Part shown: positions 11,816-23,262 of the stretch, one piece after another
Numbering within the stretch: position 1 is the stretch's first letter
How the letters are laid out: every line of letters starts with the position of its first letter
NCBI GenBank assembly: GCA_027475525.1
Contig: JAMWFC010000107.1
Location: forward strand, 124,001-188,000
Length of the DNA stretch: 64,000 bases
Direction: 5' to 3'
Source of the DNA: Macrolepiota albuminosa
Taxonomy: Eukaryota; Basidiomycota; Agaricomycetes; Agaricales; Agaricaceae
Notes under the pieces: model-generated
Told to the model about the DNA's origin: nothing
Database searches by the model: none
The model's input: only the letters and a program-made list of their open reading frames with translations
Made by a program: the position numbers and the translations under genes

Positions 11816-12110
11816 TTGGGGAGGCTCATGAGCCTCATGAGTATGTGCAGGCAGACTGCCACATAGACTCAGACAGGGAGGATCTACCTTTCCACCAGTA
11901 CCAAGAGAGCAGGAAGCATGTTCTGGACATACACGTGATGCGCAATGATGAACAGAGGCAAAGTACTCACCTCAGGGAGCAGCATGAAGAGCGGAATGTA
12001 GCCGCCCAGCTGCTCAAGAAGCATGAAGTCCTGGAACCAGTGTCACCTGGGGAACCTTAGTCCTCTGATAAACCTGTTACTCTGGCCAAAATGCTAGAAG
12101 GCAAATCGCC
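11816..12110 (+). pseudogene. Spacer after RNase H of element B, broken end
   Basis: It reads EYVQADCHIDSDREDLPFH, colinear with element F (DYVQADKRIDPEGEDLPLH). Similarity stops near 12110, before the integrase zinc-binding domain. The following sequence belongs to copia element C, so this is a breakpoint. Confidence 0.6.
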
Positions 12111-12149
12111 TTTGTCCCAGCCACCTAGCCTTGTCGGCTTCCAGTTTGA

Positions 12150-13835
12150 TCTCGGCGGGTTCCAATCAGGTACCAGCAGGAGGACGACAACGAAGTCAAC
12201 ACTTGTGTCGCTCATGTGGCTGTATCTGGACCATCAATGCGTGAGGCCATGCAAACTTCAGAGGCAGATAGTTGGCGGCAGGCAGTAGAGGACGAATACA
12301 AACAACTGTTCAACAAAGGCGTTTTTGAGGAGGTAAATAATTTACCTCCAGGCAGAAAGGCCGTGGAAAGTAAAATCGTTCTCAAAGAAAAACTCGACGG
12401 TCAAGGAAATCGTGTGAAGTTTAAAGCAAGAATTGTAGCCCAAGGCTTTTCTCAAGTTCCTGAAATTGATTATCACAATACGTTCTCTTCCGTTGCAAAG
12501 TTCACCACGTTGCGAGTTTTTCTAACTACCGCTGCCATGCTTAACCTCGAAATACATCAAATCGACGTTGTCGGGGCTTATCTTGAAGCCGATTTGGACA
12601 AGGAGATTTACATGAAAGCTCCCAAAAACTTCAACGGGGCAAGATACTAGAAACTCCGTAAAGCCATCTACGGCTTGAAACAAGCTGGTCGGAAATAGAA
12701 GGAACGTCTGCATGACGTACTCATGTGCCTTGGTTTCAAGCAGTCACGAGCTGACGACTGCTTGTACATTTTCTGGTCACGAGGTAAAATCATATTGATT
12801 GTTTTAGTATATGTGGACGACATGGCAATTGCGGGAAATGACCTCAGCCGAATAATCACGTTCAAAAACGACATGAGCAGTGAATTTGAGATAATGGATT
12901 TAGGGGAAATCCACTATATGCTTGGGCTTCGAATTACATGTTGTCAAGAAAATCGAACTATACGTCTTGATCAATCGGCCTACATCGATTCAATTCTGAA
13001 TCGCTTCGGAATGAGCAGTTGTCACGAGATCGCGATGCCACTAGCCACGAATCATAATCTGTCAATGTTACAATCACCCAAAACTGACGTGGATATCGAG
13101 CAATACACAAAGTATGCCAACAGGATCAACTACTTATCAATGGTCGGATCGCTTCTTTATGCGACTCAAACCCGCCCAGACATCCAATTTGCTGTGAGCC
13201 TGGTGGCGCAATTCGCCAACAACCCCGGCATACCGCATTTGACGGTGTGCAAACGCATACTACGTTATCTAAAAGGCACCAGAAGCTATGGTCTAGTTTT
13301 GGGTGGGTCTGCAGACGCTGAGGTGAGTCTGGTGGGATGGAGTGACGCGAACTGGGCACAAGATCATTACAATCGAAAATCCATCAGTGGTTGGTGCTAC
13401 GAGATCAATGGAAGCATCGTATCATGGTCCTCCAAGAAACAGCTGGGCATCGCTACATCGACTGTGGAAGCCGAATATATAGCTTCGGCAAATGCTACGA
13501 GGGAGGCAATCTGGTTACGGAACTTGCTTAACGACCTTGATCTCGGGCAAACTGGAGCAACCACTATTTACACCAATAGCGCCGGTAGTATCGCTCTCTC
13601 CAACAATCCTGTTGGTCACTCTCGCGCTAAGCACATCAACATACGTTATCATTTCATTCGTGATCAAATCAAAAGAGGCAATATCAAATTACAATACGTT
13701 TCAACACACAATATGATAGCCGACACCTTAACTAAAGCCCTGCCACGTGAAACGTTCGTCAAATATCGAGATAAACTCCGAATCTTACCTCCTACATTGA
13801 CGTCAAGTGGGAGTGTCGAAGAAAATGACGCTTGA
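12150..13835 (+). pseudogene. Copia reverse transcriptase-RNase H, two TAG stops
   Basis: One frame throughout: EAMQTSEADSWRQAVEDEY, RVKFKARIVAQGFSQVPEID, the DVVGAYLEA segment with the first catalytic Asp, AIYGLKQAGR, then LVYVDDMAIAGND carrying the YVDD site. The C-terminal RNase H has GWSDANWAQ, ISGWCYEINGSIVSWSSKKQ and HINIRYHFIRDQI, and ends in TLTKALPRE. In-frame TAG codons at 12648-12650 and 12696-12698 fall where Trp is usual (TGG to TAG). Otherwise well preserved, which suggests a younger age than element B. Confidence 0.88.
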
Positions 13836-14062
13836 CTTCGGAGAATTACATCAATACGAGATCATACACGATACGTTTATGACGTACGTTTCGTTTACTA
13901 TACATTTCATTTGGTTATGTCATAAAACTTCCATGAAATTCGAAATGTCTCAACTTTACTTACAAAATACGTACAGATACCTGAAGTTCGAATTATCTTC
14001 GATTTCGAACTTCAGATTGTAATATATACGTGAATACATATATTCTGCATTATGCTGCGACA
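13814..14062 (+). repeat. 3' LTR of copia element C
   Basis: It begins TGTCGAAG right after the polypurine tract and ends CTGCGACA, giving a 5-bp terminal inverted repeat TGTCG/CGACA and 249 bp in length. The 5' partner is absent from the window. Confidence 0.7.
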
Positions 14063-14065
14063 AGA

Positions 14066-14640
14066 TGGGGTCAGCGAATATCACTGATCGTAGCCAGCAG
14101 GTAAGGTATACTATGAAACCAACGAATCATGATGTTAACGGCACTACAGGGTGATGGAGATTCGGAGATCCGCTTGGTTGTCCAGGACAACGACAAGACT
14201 GATTCTTCCATGGACGGCCAGCCTTAGCGTGCCGGACGTTTCGCTGCGTCGTAAACTTTTCCGAGGTCCGTTACATTACTTCCGTCTACTCACTTTGTTT
14301 TGAAGAGCACCTTGGCCTGATGCCGCCGCAGATGGTCATGAACGGCGACTCCACGCATGACTTCCTTCATGCGCCTGGCCCAGTATTGCAACGATGATGA
14401 GACGTATTTAGAGCAGGACGCGCTCGTTGCGGATCCGCTTGACGAGAAGACGGCGATTGAGAATAGGAAGATCTTTACGGAGATCTTCAGGCCTGTTCCG
14501 ACGAACCTCGTGAGGACGTGGGCTACGTATGATGTACGCTGTTTGACCATGCGGTTTTGATGAGTTTGATATTGACGAATTATGTGCCAAAAGTGAAGAC
14601 TGGGCATGTCGTTCTGGGTGTAGACCTTCAGCGCGTTAAA
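14066..14640 (+). repeat. Unrecognised dispersed sequence, copy 1
   Basis: It shares long stretches with 19823-20470: GGGGTCAGC-GAATATC, GATCGTAGCCAG, GGACGTTTCGCTGC, GAGCACCTTGGCCT. A coding-like piece runs 14357-14560 (DALVADPLDEKTAIENRKI, ending PTNLVRTWATYDVRCLTMRF) and is followed by more codons after a TGA. I do not recognise the protein. Both copies have stops, so they look like relics of one gene family or element. Confidence 0.55.
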
Positions 14641-15239
14641 GGCTGCCTTGCGGGTGTGTGCGATGCGCTCGTGGAATGTCCATTGGTGTGTTTATTTTGT
14701 TAGTGGTTTGTCGACACTTTGCTGACAGGGCGTGTGATGCTAGGATTTCCTTATTGACGAGAAGGATTTTGTCACTGGACCTGAGTGGAGGGGCTTGAAC
14801 CCTAGTAGTAGTGCTCTATAGAGACGTTGGTAAGAGGTGAAATTCACGATTCAATGTTTATTTCCTGTATAGATTTGACGAATTCTGTGGCATGCTGCTT
14901 GTGTTTTGTTCCTTTGGAAAACTTTCGTTGGTAATAAACTGCTCCGTGAGGATATGGAATAGCCTGTAAATTAGAAGCTGAACACACACCCGTTAAAGCA
15001 ATCAATAGCGGATCGCCGGATTGAGAAGGTGTGGAAAACAAGAATTCAAGTCTCGCAGGTGGAGTGAGGATAATTATGCAATGTTCGACGCCAAATAAAT
15101 ACACGCTCTCAATGAAATAAATAAATATTTGGGCAGGAAGGTCAGGGAGTAAGGAAAAGAGTGACAAAATCCTTGATGGGGATAGAAAAAAATATTCAAG
15201 ATGTAAGGTTGTAGTAGAAGTAGATGGGTATGGGATCGC
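14641..15239. other. No gene recognised
   Basis: AT-rich sequence with short frames only. I see no conserved motif or RNA gene. Confidence 0.4.
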
Positions 15240-16570
15240 TGTGGTCAGGCACCAGGCGCAGATATCTGGAGGGATTGTACAGTCTCATGTATGCCTGCAA
15301 TTGAAAATGGGCCGCGGACAAGGGCAATTGTCAATGCCGGGTAGACAAACTGCAGAAGATGAACACATTTAAAATCATTAGCAAAGATAATACATACTGA
15401 GATGGAATAATAAATGTTTTGCATTACACCTTCGGCAATTAATTCAGAGAATTCATTGGGGTTAATTGCAAAAGACATCGCAATCATCAGGAGCTATTAT
15501 CCCAGTTGTTAACAATGTCATAGTCAGATTATCTTCAAAGCCCAACCTGCAAAACAGCATACAATGCTCCGGCATCTACCAAGAGACCTAGGATGTGCCA
15601 TAATTTGAATGACTGACGCTGTTGGCTATCAAGGGTTTTCCGTAAGAATGTCTTATATTTCCTGGACATTGCATCAACTCATAATAATCAGGCAGATATT
15701 GCATAAAGAATAGCATACCATAGTGTCCAACCAATAAGTAGTGTTGCAATAAAGTTGATCACGAATGAAAAAATGATGCCTGTGTCGCCTAGGATATCAA
15801 AAGCTATATTGTTAGATTCTTCAGCTGACAACAACACATCAGGGTCTGAGAACATTGATGAAATGACAAGTGTGAAAACTGTATATGTTATCAACTTGTA
15901 TTGCATATTCATTACAGATGTGACACACCAAGAGCACACAGGCATAGTATGATAGAAAGACGTAGTATCCAACGTCGTTTTTGGAAGACGACCCATGCAC
16001 GCCAGATGATGAAGGCATCATTAATGACTGGCTAAGCCAGTTCAGCTGCAGATACTTGAAATTTGTTTCAATATATACTGACACAGATGGTTTCAAGCCA
16101 CATAAATGATACATTCCAATTTGCAGTAGAGGTCTTGACATCATGGACACGTTGGGAAAGAGGTGTAACGTTTCCTCGAAAGACTTGACATTGAATAATT
16201 GAAGTCCAAATAATTGACAAAAGATTGATGGTAGATGCAATAATACCAAACCAGATAACTACCACTTGGCATTTAGAGTGCCAGGTTTTGTTTGGATGCC
16301 TGTTCGGCATAAAAGATCAGGTTGAGTATATGTGTTTTCATCAAAAGCCATCGCACTGGCAGGCAGTAACAATTGCAATTGGTATAAGCAAACCTTTAGA
16401 GAAGTCAGCATCTGGTTCTGACGTAGAGAGAGAGGATACCATATAAAAAAGCTATAACTATGGTTTCAATCGAGCTCAGAAGTAGACTCTGTCCAATGCC
16501 TTGGAGGATTTGCCGTTCTTCAGGAGTCATAATTGGTGCAGATAGTAAGTAGACTATGAAATAAGCCACT
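15240..16570 (-). pseudogene. Candidate multi-pass membrane protein, probably decayed
   Basis: The minus strand carries a chain of hydrophobic exon-like pieces: a soluble N-terminal APIMTPEERQILQGIGQSLL with the segment IETIVIAFLYGILSLYV (about 16530-16400), a second piece at 15996-15688 with YKLITYTVFTLVISSMF and IFSFVINFIATLLIGW, and a third at 15487-15245 with YPALTIALVRG. The arrangement resembles the many uncharacterised seven-helix proteins of Agaricomycetes. Splice sites between pieces are unclear and stops interrupt, so this may be a pseudogene. Function unknown. Confidence 0.4.
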
Positions 16571-16639
16571 GTTTGGGATAGTGATAGAGGACAGGAACTT
16601 GATTTCTCTCTGAATCAACATGGGTTTATAGTTAATTCA

Positions 16640-17740
16640 AATCAATCGATATGACAGAGATGCATCTCTAATGATGATGATAATGCTATGGACGCGATGA
16701 CCGATCCGGGTCCATCCAAATCAGGTTCAATATGAAGCTCTATTATTGTGTTCTTTCATAACGGCAGTCAGCTGAGTTCAAGGGATGATGGAATGTAACA
16801 CGAGGCTACCGAGTAGGCAGTTGTCGTATCACACGTAGTCTCGCTCTGAACTGTTGTAAGTCCTAGATTGCAAAAAGTCCTCTACACTAGTACAGAGTAG
16901 CTATTTAAGGGATCCGCCGTATTATGTAGGGAAGATAGTAAAAATAACGATGGGCAGAAGATAAAGAACGTGACGATCAGAAGTAACGATTTCCCTACAT
17001 GAAACAAGTTTGCTATAAAGATCTTATCAATCAAAGAATCAATTGCCATCAGTTCGGTCCAGTCTGAGAGGCGTGGGCAATGCCAGGGAATCGAGATTGA
17101 GGCAGGTTCATTGTTTAACAGCTTCTCTGACGTCGTATGGTACACGTATCCTCGACGTTTTTTTGGCTTTGTCTGTCATCCCATCGTAACTAATCTTATT
17201 CGGTACAGGATTGGTGGCTTACCCTGAGTTATACTATACCTTCGTCACCCTCCCTTGTATTATCCCGAATGGCATTTGGACAGAATCTGGAAGCGCAAGG
17301 CTAACAAGGTGTTGTCGTCTTCTACACGGAGGTACGTACGCGCTCGCTATCTGCAAAATAGAGTTTTCTTATTCACATTGTTCGTTGTAGGGTTACGCAA
17401 ACTATGGTGATGGGCTCACAACATACCAAGGCTCATCATTTGCCAGAGATTTGTAGAACCACCAATAGATGTGAAAGCACAGAACACGTCGGGCAATCTA
17501 CCATAACATCACCTGCATGTGCTACATTGGTGCCAGGACAAAGTTGAGTTATGGTCGCACGACAAGAAGGTATGTTTGCTTTGATCCCTTTTTCCATTCC
17601 GTTGGGCTCACACTTTGGCTTTCCCGAGCTCTTGGCGTAGATAACCATTTCCTTGACATTGGCGGGCTCGATGCACTTCGGACGCTGGGAGACACACACA
17701 CTCACCATCTCGCGGACGTTCACCCAACTGATTTCGCGTG
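16640..17740. other. No gene recognised
   Basis: Only short frames without motifs. A minus-strand frame at 17436-17723 is Cys- and Lys-rich but unsupported by any family feature. Confidence 0.35.
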
Positions 17741-17759
17741 CACTTTTCCCTGGGCAGGA

Positions 17760-18701
17760 TTACAATAACGTGCTGGTGATGGATTTCAAGGAAGTTTACA
17801 ACTATGCGAGCAATACGTCGTCAATTTTGTAACTACGAGGATTCCATGGTAAGATGTACTTTTTTACCACTTTTTGTCCATATATATTGATTATAAATGA
17901 TGTAGGTTCATATGACGCTCCTTGGACCTGTACTTTTAGACATCGTTCAGCATTTAGTTGAGCTTTGGAATGAGATTAAGAAGCGCATTTTATCCTCATT
18001 TTCATCGTCTACACACAATTTTCTCAACCCTTTTGTCTAGCATCGATATGATGAGTAAGTTACCATTTCCCCTTTATCCACACCCGAGTAAGTAATATTC
18101 TTTTCCAGACGCTTCCCTTACCTCAGCCTCCCACACAAAGTCGAAGCCGCGCCTAACAAAGCTATTGCTGGTCTGCTTCTATCTCACTGTTTCCGCGATG
18201 GATATTGCGTCGCTGTAGGTCACCCTCATATCCAAAGTGGTACGAAATCGGACACCAGCATCACCAGCCCTGGAGCAAGAAATTTTCCAGCAGGTCTGAT
18301 AATGAAGATGCCTCAGCCCTGGACATCTAAGTTCAGGTTTTGAGGGGCGTGTCGGATTAGTCGCATGGGGTACTGACGGAGAGTAGTATTATATTCAGAT
18401 TGCCTGTGAGTACTGATAGATGTCCACTAATGAAGGAGCCAAAGTATTTCGTATATCTGTATGTGGCTTGCAGAGATGGTTTAAGGAGGCTGTAAAGTTA
18501 AACTTTGAGAATCAGTCTTGTAGGTCCATGTCACCTTACGGGATTGCTATCATATTTCCGAAATCGAACGCCTCCGCCATGCAGGACGGTGATCAAGTTG
18601 TTAATCGTATAGCAGGTGCACTAGTTGACAGGTTAATTCGATGCCTCGATCAGGAGGTGTTGGATACGGTTGCACAGTATATGTTGAGGGATAGGATGTA
18701 G
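17760..18701 (+). pseudogene. Unrecognised gene remnants
   Basis: Several exon-like plus-strand pieces separated by plausible small introns: one around 17938-18040 (LLGPVLLDIVQHLVELWNEI), one around 18112-18345 (RFPYLSLPHKVEAAPNKAIA) and one at 18420-18701 (VKLNFENQSCRSMSPYGIA, ending in an amphipathic DQEVLDTVAQYMLRD). I recognise no domain and could not join them in frame, so they may be one decayed gene or several. Confidence 0.3.
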
Positions 18702-18710
18702 TTGGTTAGT

Positions 18711-19822
18711 TTGGGACGAGAATGGTATGTGACGTTTCTCTCTCTCTTGATTATCTCAATCAAGGGGCTGATCATTGATTTTGTTGGATAGATAGGTTTC
18801 GGAACTGCTTTATATTTACTCATGGGTTATGATTGTTGATGGTTATAGTATGCGTATTTGTCTAACAGATATCTCGTTTCAAACGGTGATGCGAAATGAG
18901 GTAGTTTACTTTATGTAAAGTAGTTCAGACTGAAATCTAAACTGAACTTTTATTAATTCAACTTCCACAATTTCACAGAGTACGTGGGGCAATAGCTTGC
19001 GCGCACTTTGTAAAAGTAGTTATAATTTTAATTGATTTAATTTGAATGAAACTTAAGTTTGTACTCGAAATGGGCTCAAAAAGTATTATTACTAGATGCC
19101 CGAAGTCAATCTATCTGCTTCTGGCCTAAGATGTCCGCTCCCTGGGGACTCCGAGCCGTGGCAAAGCGATTGCTTGCCCGACTCCCCTATTTTCACCCTC
19201 CTTTTATATTCTTTTCTCCTGCGCACGGGCCAACGCGCAGACGCATGGTGTCGATGTATCATAGCACAGTTCCCCGGGGCTGGGTGGCGGTACTCGCGTT
19301 TACTGGTGCTCATCTGCGTGGTTTTCCTGCTTTCCTGGCTAAACCCTTTCCCGCGGTTCTGCCGTTCCTTTCCCTCAGTCCGTCGCCTCTCTTCTCTTCT
19401 CCCCGACTCGAGCGCGTGGTGGTGGTGTTAGAACTATTGTTGTGGGTGGCGAGGAGGAGACTTCGTGGTTGCGTGGTAGATTCGGAAATGGGACGACGGA
19501 TCGGTGGCGGGCTGAGTGATGTCAGTGTTTTGACGGGATGTTGATCTCGGATGTTATGCCGAGATCTAGTCCCTGCCGAGCACTGCCACCTCATCGGTTA
19601 TTCCCGCGCCATCAATTTTTGATGGCTGCCGCCTCATTGCCTGGTTTACTGCTCTGCTGGTGTTTCGACGAGTCTTTTATACGGTTTTTGGGGGTTTTAA
19701 GTGTGCGTCATTCCTAGTCTACAGTTTTAGACTTTTGTCGCTTACAGTTTTCAGCGTTTTTAGAGTATAATTATTGGGATTATTGACTGTTCTTGTCTGC
19801 CTCGAGTGAGGCAGACGTATGA
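18711..19822. other. No gene recognised; GC-rich patch
   Basis: 19100-19540 is GC-rich with long frames on both strands but lacks codon-like periodicity that I can see or any motif. Flanks are AT-rich. Confidence 0.35.
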
Positions 19823-20470
19823 ATGGGGTCAGCAGCGAATATCCATGATCGTAGCCAGAAGGTGAGGTATTCTATGAAACTATAGAACCGGGACCACAGG
19901 GCCACGTAGAATCCGAGATCTACGCTTAGTTGTCGAGGAAAACATGAAGATTGATTCGATTCTTTCATGGACGGTCAGCCGGTCAGCCTTGCTGCGCCAG
20001 ACGTTTCGCTGCTACTTTGCGTTGTAACCTTTTCCGAGTCCGGTCACTCAAGACATTTCCTCTTTCAGAGCACCTTGGCCTTATGCCGCTGCAGACGGTC
20101 ATGAACGGTTGGTGACCTCACACGTGAATGTGCCCGGCCCTGTATCGCAACTATTATGAGAGAACTTTCGACAAGGACAGGCTCGTTGCAGATCCGCTAT
20201 ACGTGAAGACTGTCTAGTTGTTCCAGAAGACGGCGATTGAGAATTGTAAGACCTTTACCGACATTTTTATGTCTCTTCCGATGAACCTTGTGAGGACGTG
20301 TGCTGCTAACGATGTACGTTTTTACCATTCGATCTGCTGAGTTTGATATTGACGAGTTGTGACTCTCTTTTTCTGAAGAATTTGGGCCGAAAGTGAAGGC
20401 TGGCCACGTCATTCTGGGTATGGAACTTCACCACTTCAAAGGTCGCCTTGCGTGTGTAAGCTGTGCCCTT
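19823..20470 (+). repeat. Unrecognised dispersed sequence, copy 2
   Basis: A diverged second copy of 14066-14640 in the same orientation. The downstream part reads FGPKVKAGHVILGMELHHFK, matching YVPKVKTGHVVLGVDLQRVK of copy 1. The copies share roughly three quarters of bases where alignable. Identity unknown. Confidence 0.55.
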
Positions 20471-20589
20471 GTAGAATGTTAGACCTGTGATGACCTTCGC
20501 GGGTTCGTCAAGAAGCTCGAGATCAACCTAACTATGTTCAGCGAAACTCATGTCTGCAAGATACGTCGCCGTTGGAGAAGACCTCGAAG

Positions 20590-20940
20590 ACCTCAGATTG
20601 GCTGAGGATCAAGGGTCACCGGAGCTCCAAGGAAAAAACATGTAATTTGACTGTGAGGGTTACAAGAAGAAGCTGCGAGGAACCCTAAAAGAGGGCAATG
20701 GCAAAAACACTTCAGCTTACCAATGACTCCAAGGACAATGGCTCTTCTGGTGAGAACCAGCAGATTGGAAAGTTGCTCAAAATTGTCCGGGCCCCTATGC
20801 TCCGTCCAAGTCGGGTCAATATACTTACTGTATTCGTTCAAATGGAAGATTGAGCCAAGATCGGATACTCATCCAGTGACCAGAGACTTGTCAACCAGCA
20901 CGCTAGCAAGAGATCTCGAAGCGTCACTTCTATTCGTCCT
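20590..20940 (-). pseudogene. Fragment of an unrecognised host gene
   Basis: A minus-strand exon-like frame with NEYSKYIDPTWTEHRGPDNF and EQLSNLLVLTRRAIVLGVIG, ending at a good 5' splice site (GTAAGC, about 20720). Nothing downstream continues it convincingly. No domain recognised. Confidence 0.3.
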
Positions 20941-21269
20941 ACATATGTGATGATTTATTCCCATGAATGATGTGTGATCACACACCCAGCAATCAGCGCT
21001 CAGCCCCTTTGTCTAATTTCAGTCCCCTCTGATATGTTTTGATGCGGTCTAAAGAGTCGTGATTACGAGACGTTGTCGTACTCGATTCCCATGGAGACCC
21101 GCGGATCTCAGGAGAATGCTGAGACGAAGACGGCCCAGGGTTCATCTTTTCTCGTATTGCACTAGATTTGACCTTCGCGGGAAGAAGCTCGAGAAATCAG
21201 CCCGTTGCCATCCTCTGTCATCGCTACGTCACAGTGACACGTGTGACGAACCCCCACTTGCAATTTCCA

Positions 21270-23144
21270 ATGCACAGACCGGCAGACTCACGACTCCTAA
21301 CGAACCTCGTCACGCACGAAAAAGACTACGCCAAGTCGCTCAAGACGCTAGTATCGCCGTCGCACGCGCTGTCTGCATACGCGGCGGCGTGCACGCCTCC
21401 GCTGTCTAATACGCTGCTGCATGTTTCTGCTGCGCTGGGCGGGGCGGACGAGGCGCTTGTGCGCTATGCGGATGCCGTGGATGAGTGTAGAGAGCACCTG
21501 CTTAGGATTAAACAGCTCGAAGATGATTTGAGCGTCGTCGTTCGTGATCGTGAGATTCTGTGAGTCCAGAGTCTTACAAGTGTTCGTTTACTGAAGCCAG
21601 GGAGTAGGGTAACGAGACTAATCAAGGCGTCAAAGAGGTCGTCGAATCGGGATTCGGTACGGCTCAGCTCGGCGTCGACGCACTCGCTGTCGTCGGGGAT
21701 TTCGTCGCCTGGGTCGTCGTCACACGTGCATTCGGTACACGTGCCGACGACGTCGAAGCTTGGGGCGGCGCAGGCGGAGTTGCAGGCGTGTGAGGCGACG
21801 CTTGCGAGCAAGGAGCAGGCGCTGCGTGTGGGACGCGTGGAGGCGCTCAAGGCGGGCCTTGGGCTGCGATGTCGTGCGCTCATGGAGTGCGGCTGGGTCT
21901 GGGCCGAGGTCGGGAAATCCGCACTGCAGGTGTTACATGACGACGGCGAGTGGTTGTTTTGGTTTTGTAATGAAGGTTTATTGACGACTAACGTAGATTA
22001 TGGACGTGGAGTACCGAATGTGCAAACGAATAATGTAGTGAAACCCCTTCCTGATGCTCCGCAGACGTATTATATACCACCTGCACACGCCATCTCGGAT
22101 TCACAGCCATTCCCTGCGCAGCCCCGTGTCCTCCCACGGCGTATCACAGAAGAAACGCTCCGTCGGCAGTCGTCCGATGAGGGCGGCTCGAGCGTCGACG
22201 AGTCCGAGACACGGGTGCACGCGATTGATAACCCGCGGTACGTCGCGGATGAGCCCAAGACGCCAGAGCGTGGTGCAAGGAAGACGGGATTGTTGGGGCG
22301 CCGAACGTCGAGCGCAAGCGGGACACGGCTGTTTGGGGGTTTGAAGGGGCTGTTTGGTGGCGGTGGTGGCTCGCCTCGGTCGGTAGAGTCGAGTCCGGCG
22401 TTTTACGAGGCGCCTGAGAGGAGCAGTGGCAGGAAAAAGAAGGAGTGGACGACGAGGACAGAGAAGAATCTGAGGGATGTCGAGAGGGACATGAGGGCTG
22501 TGGGGAGCACGAGAGTGACGAGTGAGGTGGGCGACACAAAGAGGAAGCTGAGAAAGGCAAGGGCGCCCGGGACAGAGGCAGCTGGCGCAGGATTGTTTGC
22601 AGGAACAGAGATTGAACGCAGGCATCTGGCGGCTCAGCAGGGTCGTCCGCACTCTCCGCCAAAACGACAGACGTCGACGAGGAAGCCTCCACAAGAGTAT
22701 ACTATCAGTGTCCTCGGCAGCTCGGACCGACGTGAACGCACAGGCAGACGCGCCAGTGTTGATGCTGGCGAGGTTGCGGCATTGGTGCAGGTCCATGCAC
22801 CTGCGTCCGTCTTGAGCCGGCCTGCTGTGAGCCCGCTGAGGAGTGCGCTGAGGAACGCGAGCCGTTCGCCGTCGCCACTGAAGCCAGCAGCAGGCCCGTT
22901 GAGGAGCGCACTGAGGAACACGACGCGGACACCGTCGCCGTCTAGCGACTCTGATAACGACGTGTTCTTCGAGGCAGACGATGGACTGCAGGCCGAGACT
23001 AATGTGCCGCAGCGGAGAAAGAGCGTGCGGGTGTCGCTGAACCCGACGTTTAGCGCCGAGGCTGCCGCGGGGGACGTGTGGGAGGACTCGAGCGACGAGG
23101 ACGAGGCATATGCGCGTGCACGCAGTCTGTTGACCAGGCGCTGA
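21270..23144 (+). CDS. BAR/I-BAR-like coiled-coil protein with disordered C-terminus (hypothetical)
   Basis: Two exons, 21270-21559 and 21608-23144, joined across a 48-bp GTGAGT...TAG intron that keeps frame; 608 residues from the ATG at 21270 (an in-frame ATG at 21168 would add 34). Residues 1-200 are helical with a split coiled coil (LTNLVTHEKDYAKSLKTLV; EECREHLLRIKQLEDD-like segment; AAQAELQACEATLASKEQA), an Ivy1/I-BAR-like pattern that in known proteins binds curved membranes. The rest is low-complexity and basic, with repeated SPLRSALRN motifs near residues 490-530 and an acidic end. The BAR assignment is inferred from helix pattern only. GC-rich; its stop lies 118 bp before the SUMO start. 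Confidence 0.65.
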
Positions 23145-23262
23145 TTCAACTTGTATTATGTAATATTAGCGATCATTACGATTTTTGTGAGTTGTCGTTC
23201 ACGACGTTTAGCGCCGTCCGTCGTCTCTCTCCTGTCCCATCCTCGTGACCACTCCCCTGCAC
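23145..23262 (+). promoter_or_regulatory. Short intergenic region with SUMO promoter/5' UTR
   Basis: Only 118 bp separate the stop of the BAR-like gene and the SUMO ATG. It holds a CT-rich stretch (TCTCTCTCCTGTCCC) just upstream of the ATG, typical of fungal transcription starts. Confidence 0.4.

Larger units (their letters stand above)
5592..12110 (+). mobile_element. Ty3/gypsy retrotransposon B (decayed, 3'-truncated)
   Basis: Plus-strand element: LTR, T-rich leader, gag, CCHC, protease, linker, RT and RNase H follow in order, then the sequence ends before integrase at about 12110 and continues as copia element C. It is interrupted by a Tc1 copy at 6391-7878. Many in-frame stops and frameshifts show it is dead. 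Protein order and motifs match elements A and F. Confidence 0.8.
12150..14062 (+). mobile_element. Ty1/copia retrotransposon C (3' half with 3' LTR)
   Basis: The RT-RNase H part of a copia element on the plus strand, followed by a purine-rich tract (AAGTGGGAG) and an LTR. Gag, protease and integrase are missing; the copia frame meets a TGA at 12147-12149 and the upstream sequence is gypsy element B. Confidence 0.85.

Noticed and set aside
14770..14830. A possible tRNA T-arm (GGGTTCAAGCCCC on the minus strand)
   Set aside because: No matching acceptor stem, anticodon arm or spacing could be found around it.
19059..19544. A 161-codon open frame in a GC-rich patch
   Set aside because: Open frames occur on both strands because of base composition; low-complexity translation, no motif, no splice context.
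22101..23149. Long minus-strand frames opposite the BAR-like gene
   Set aside because: GC-rich third positions of the plus-strand gene create them; the plus frame has a clean intron, start and stop.
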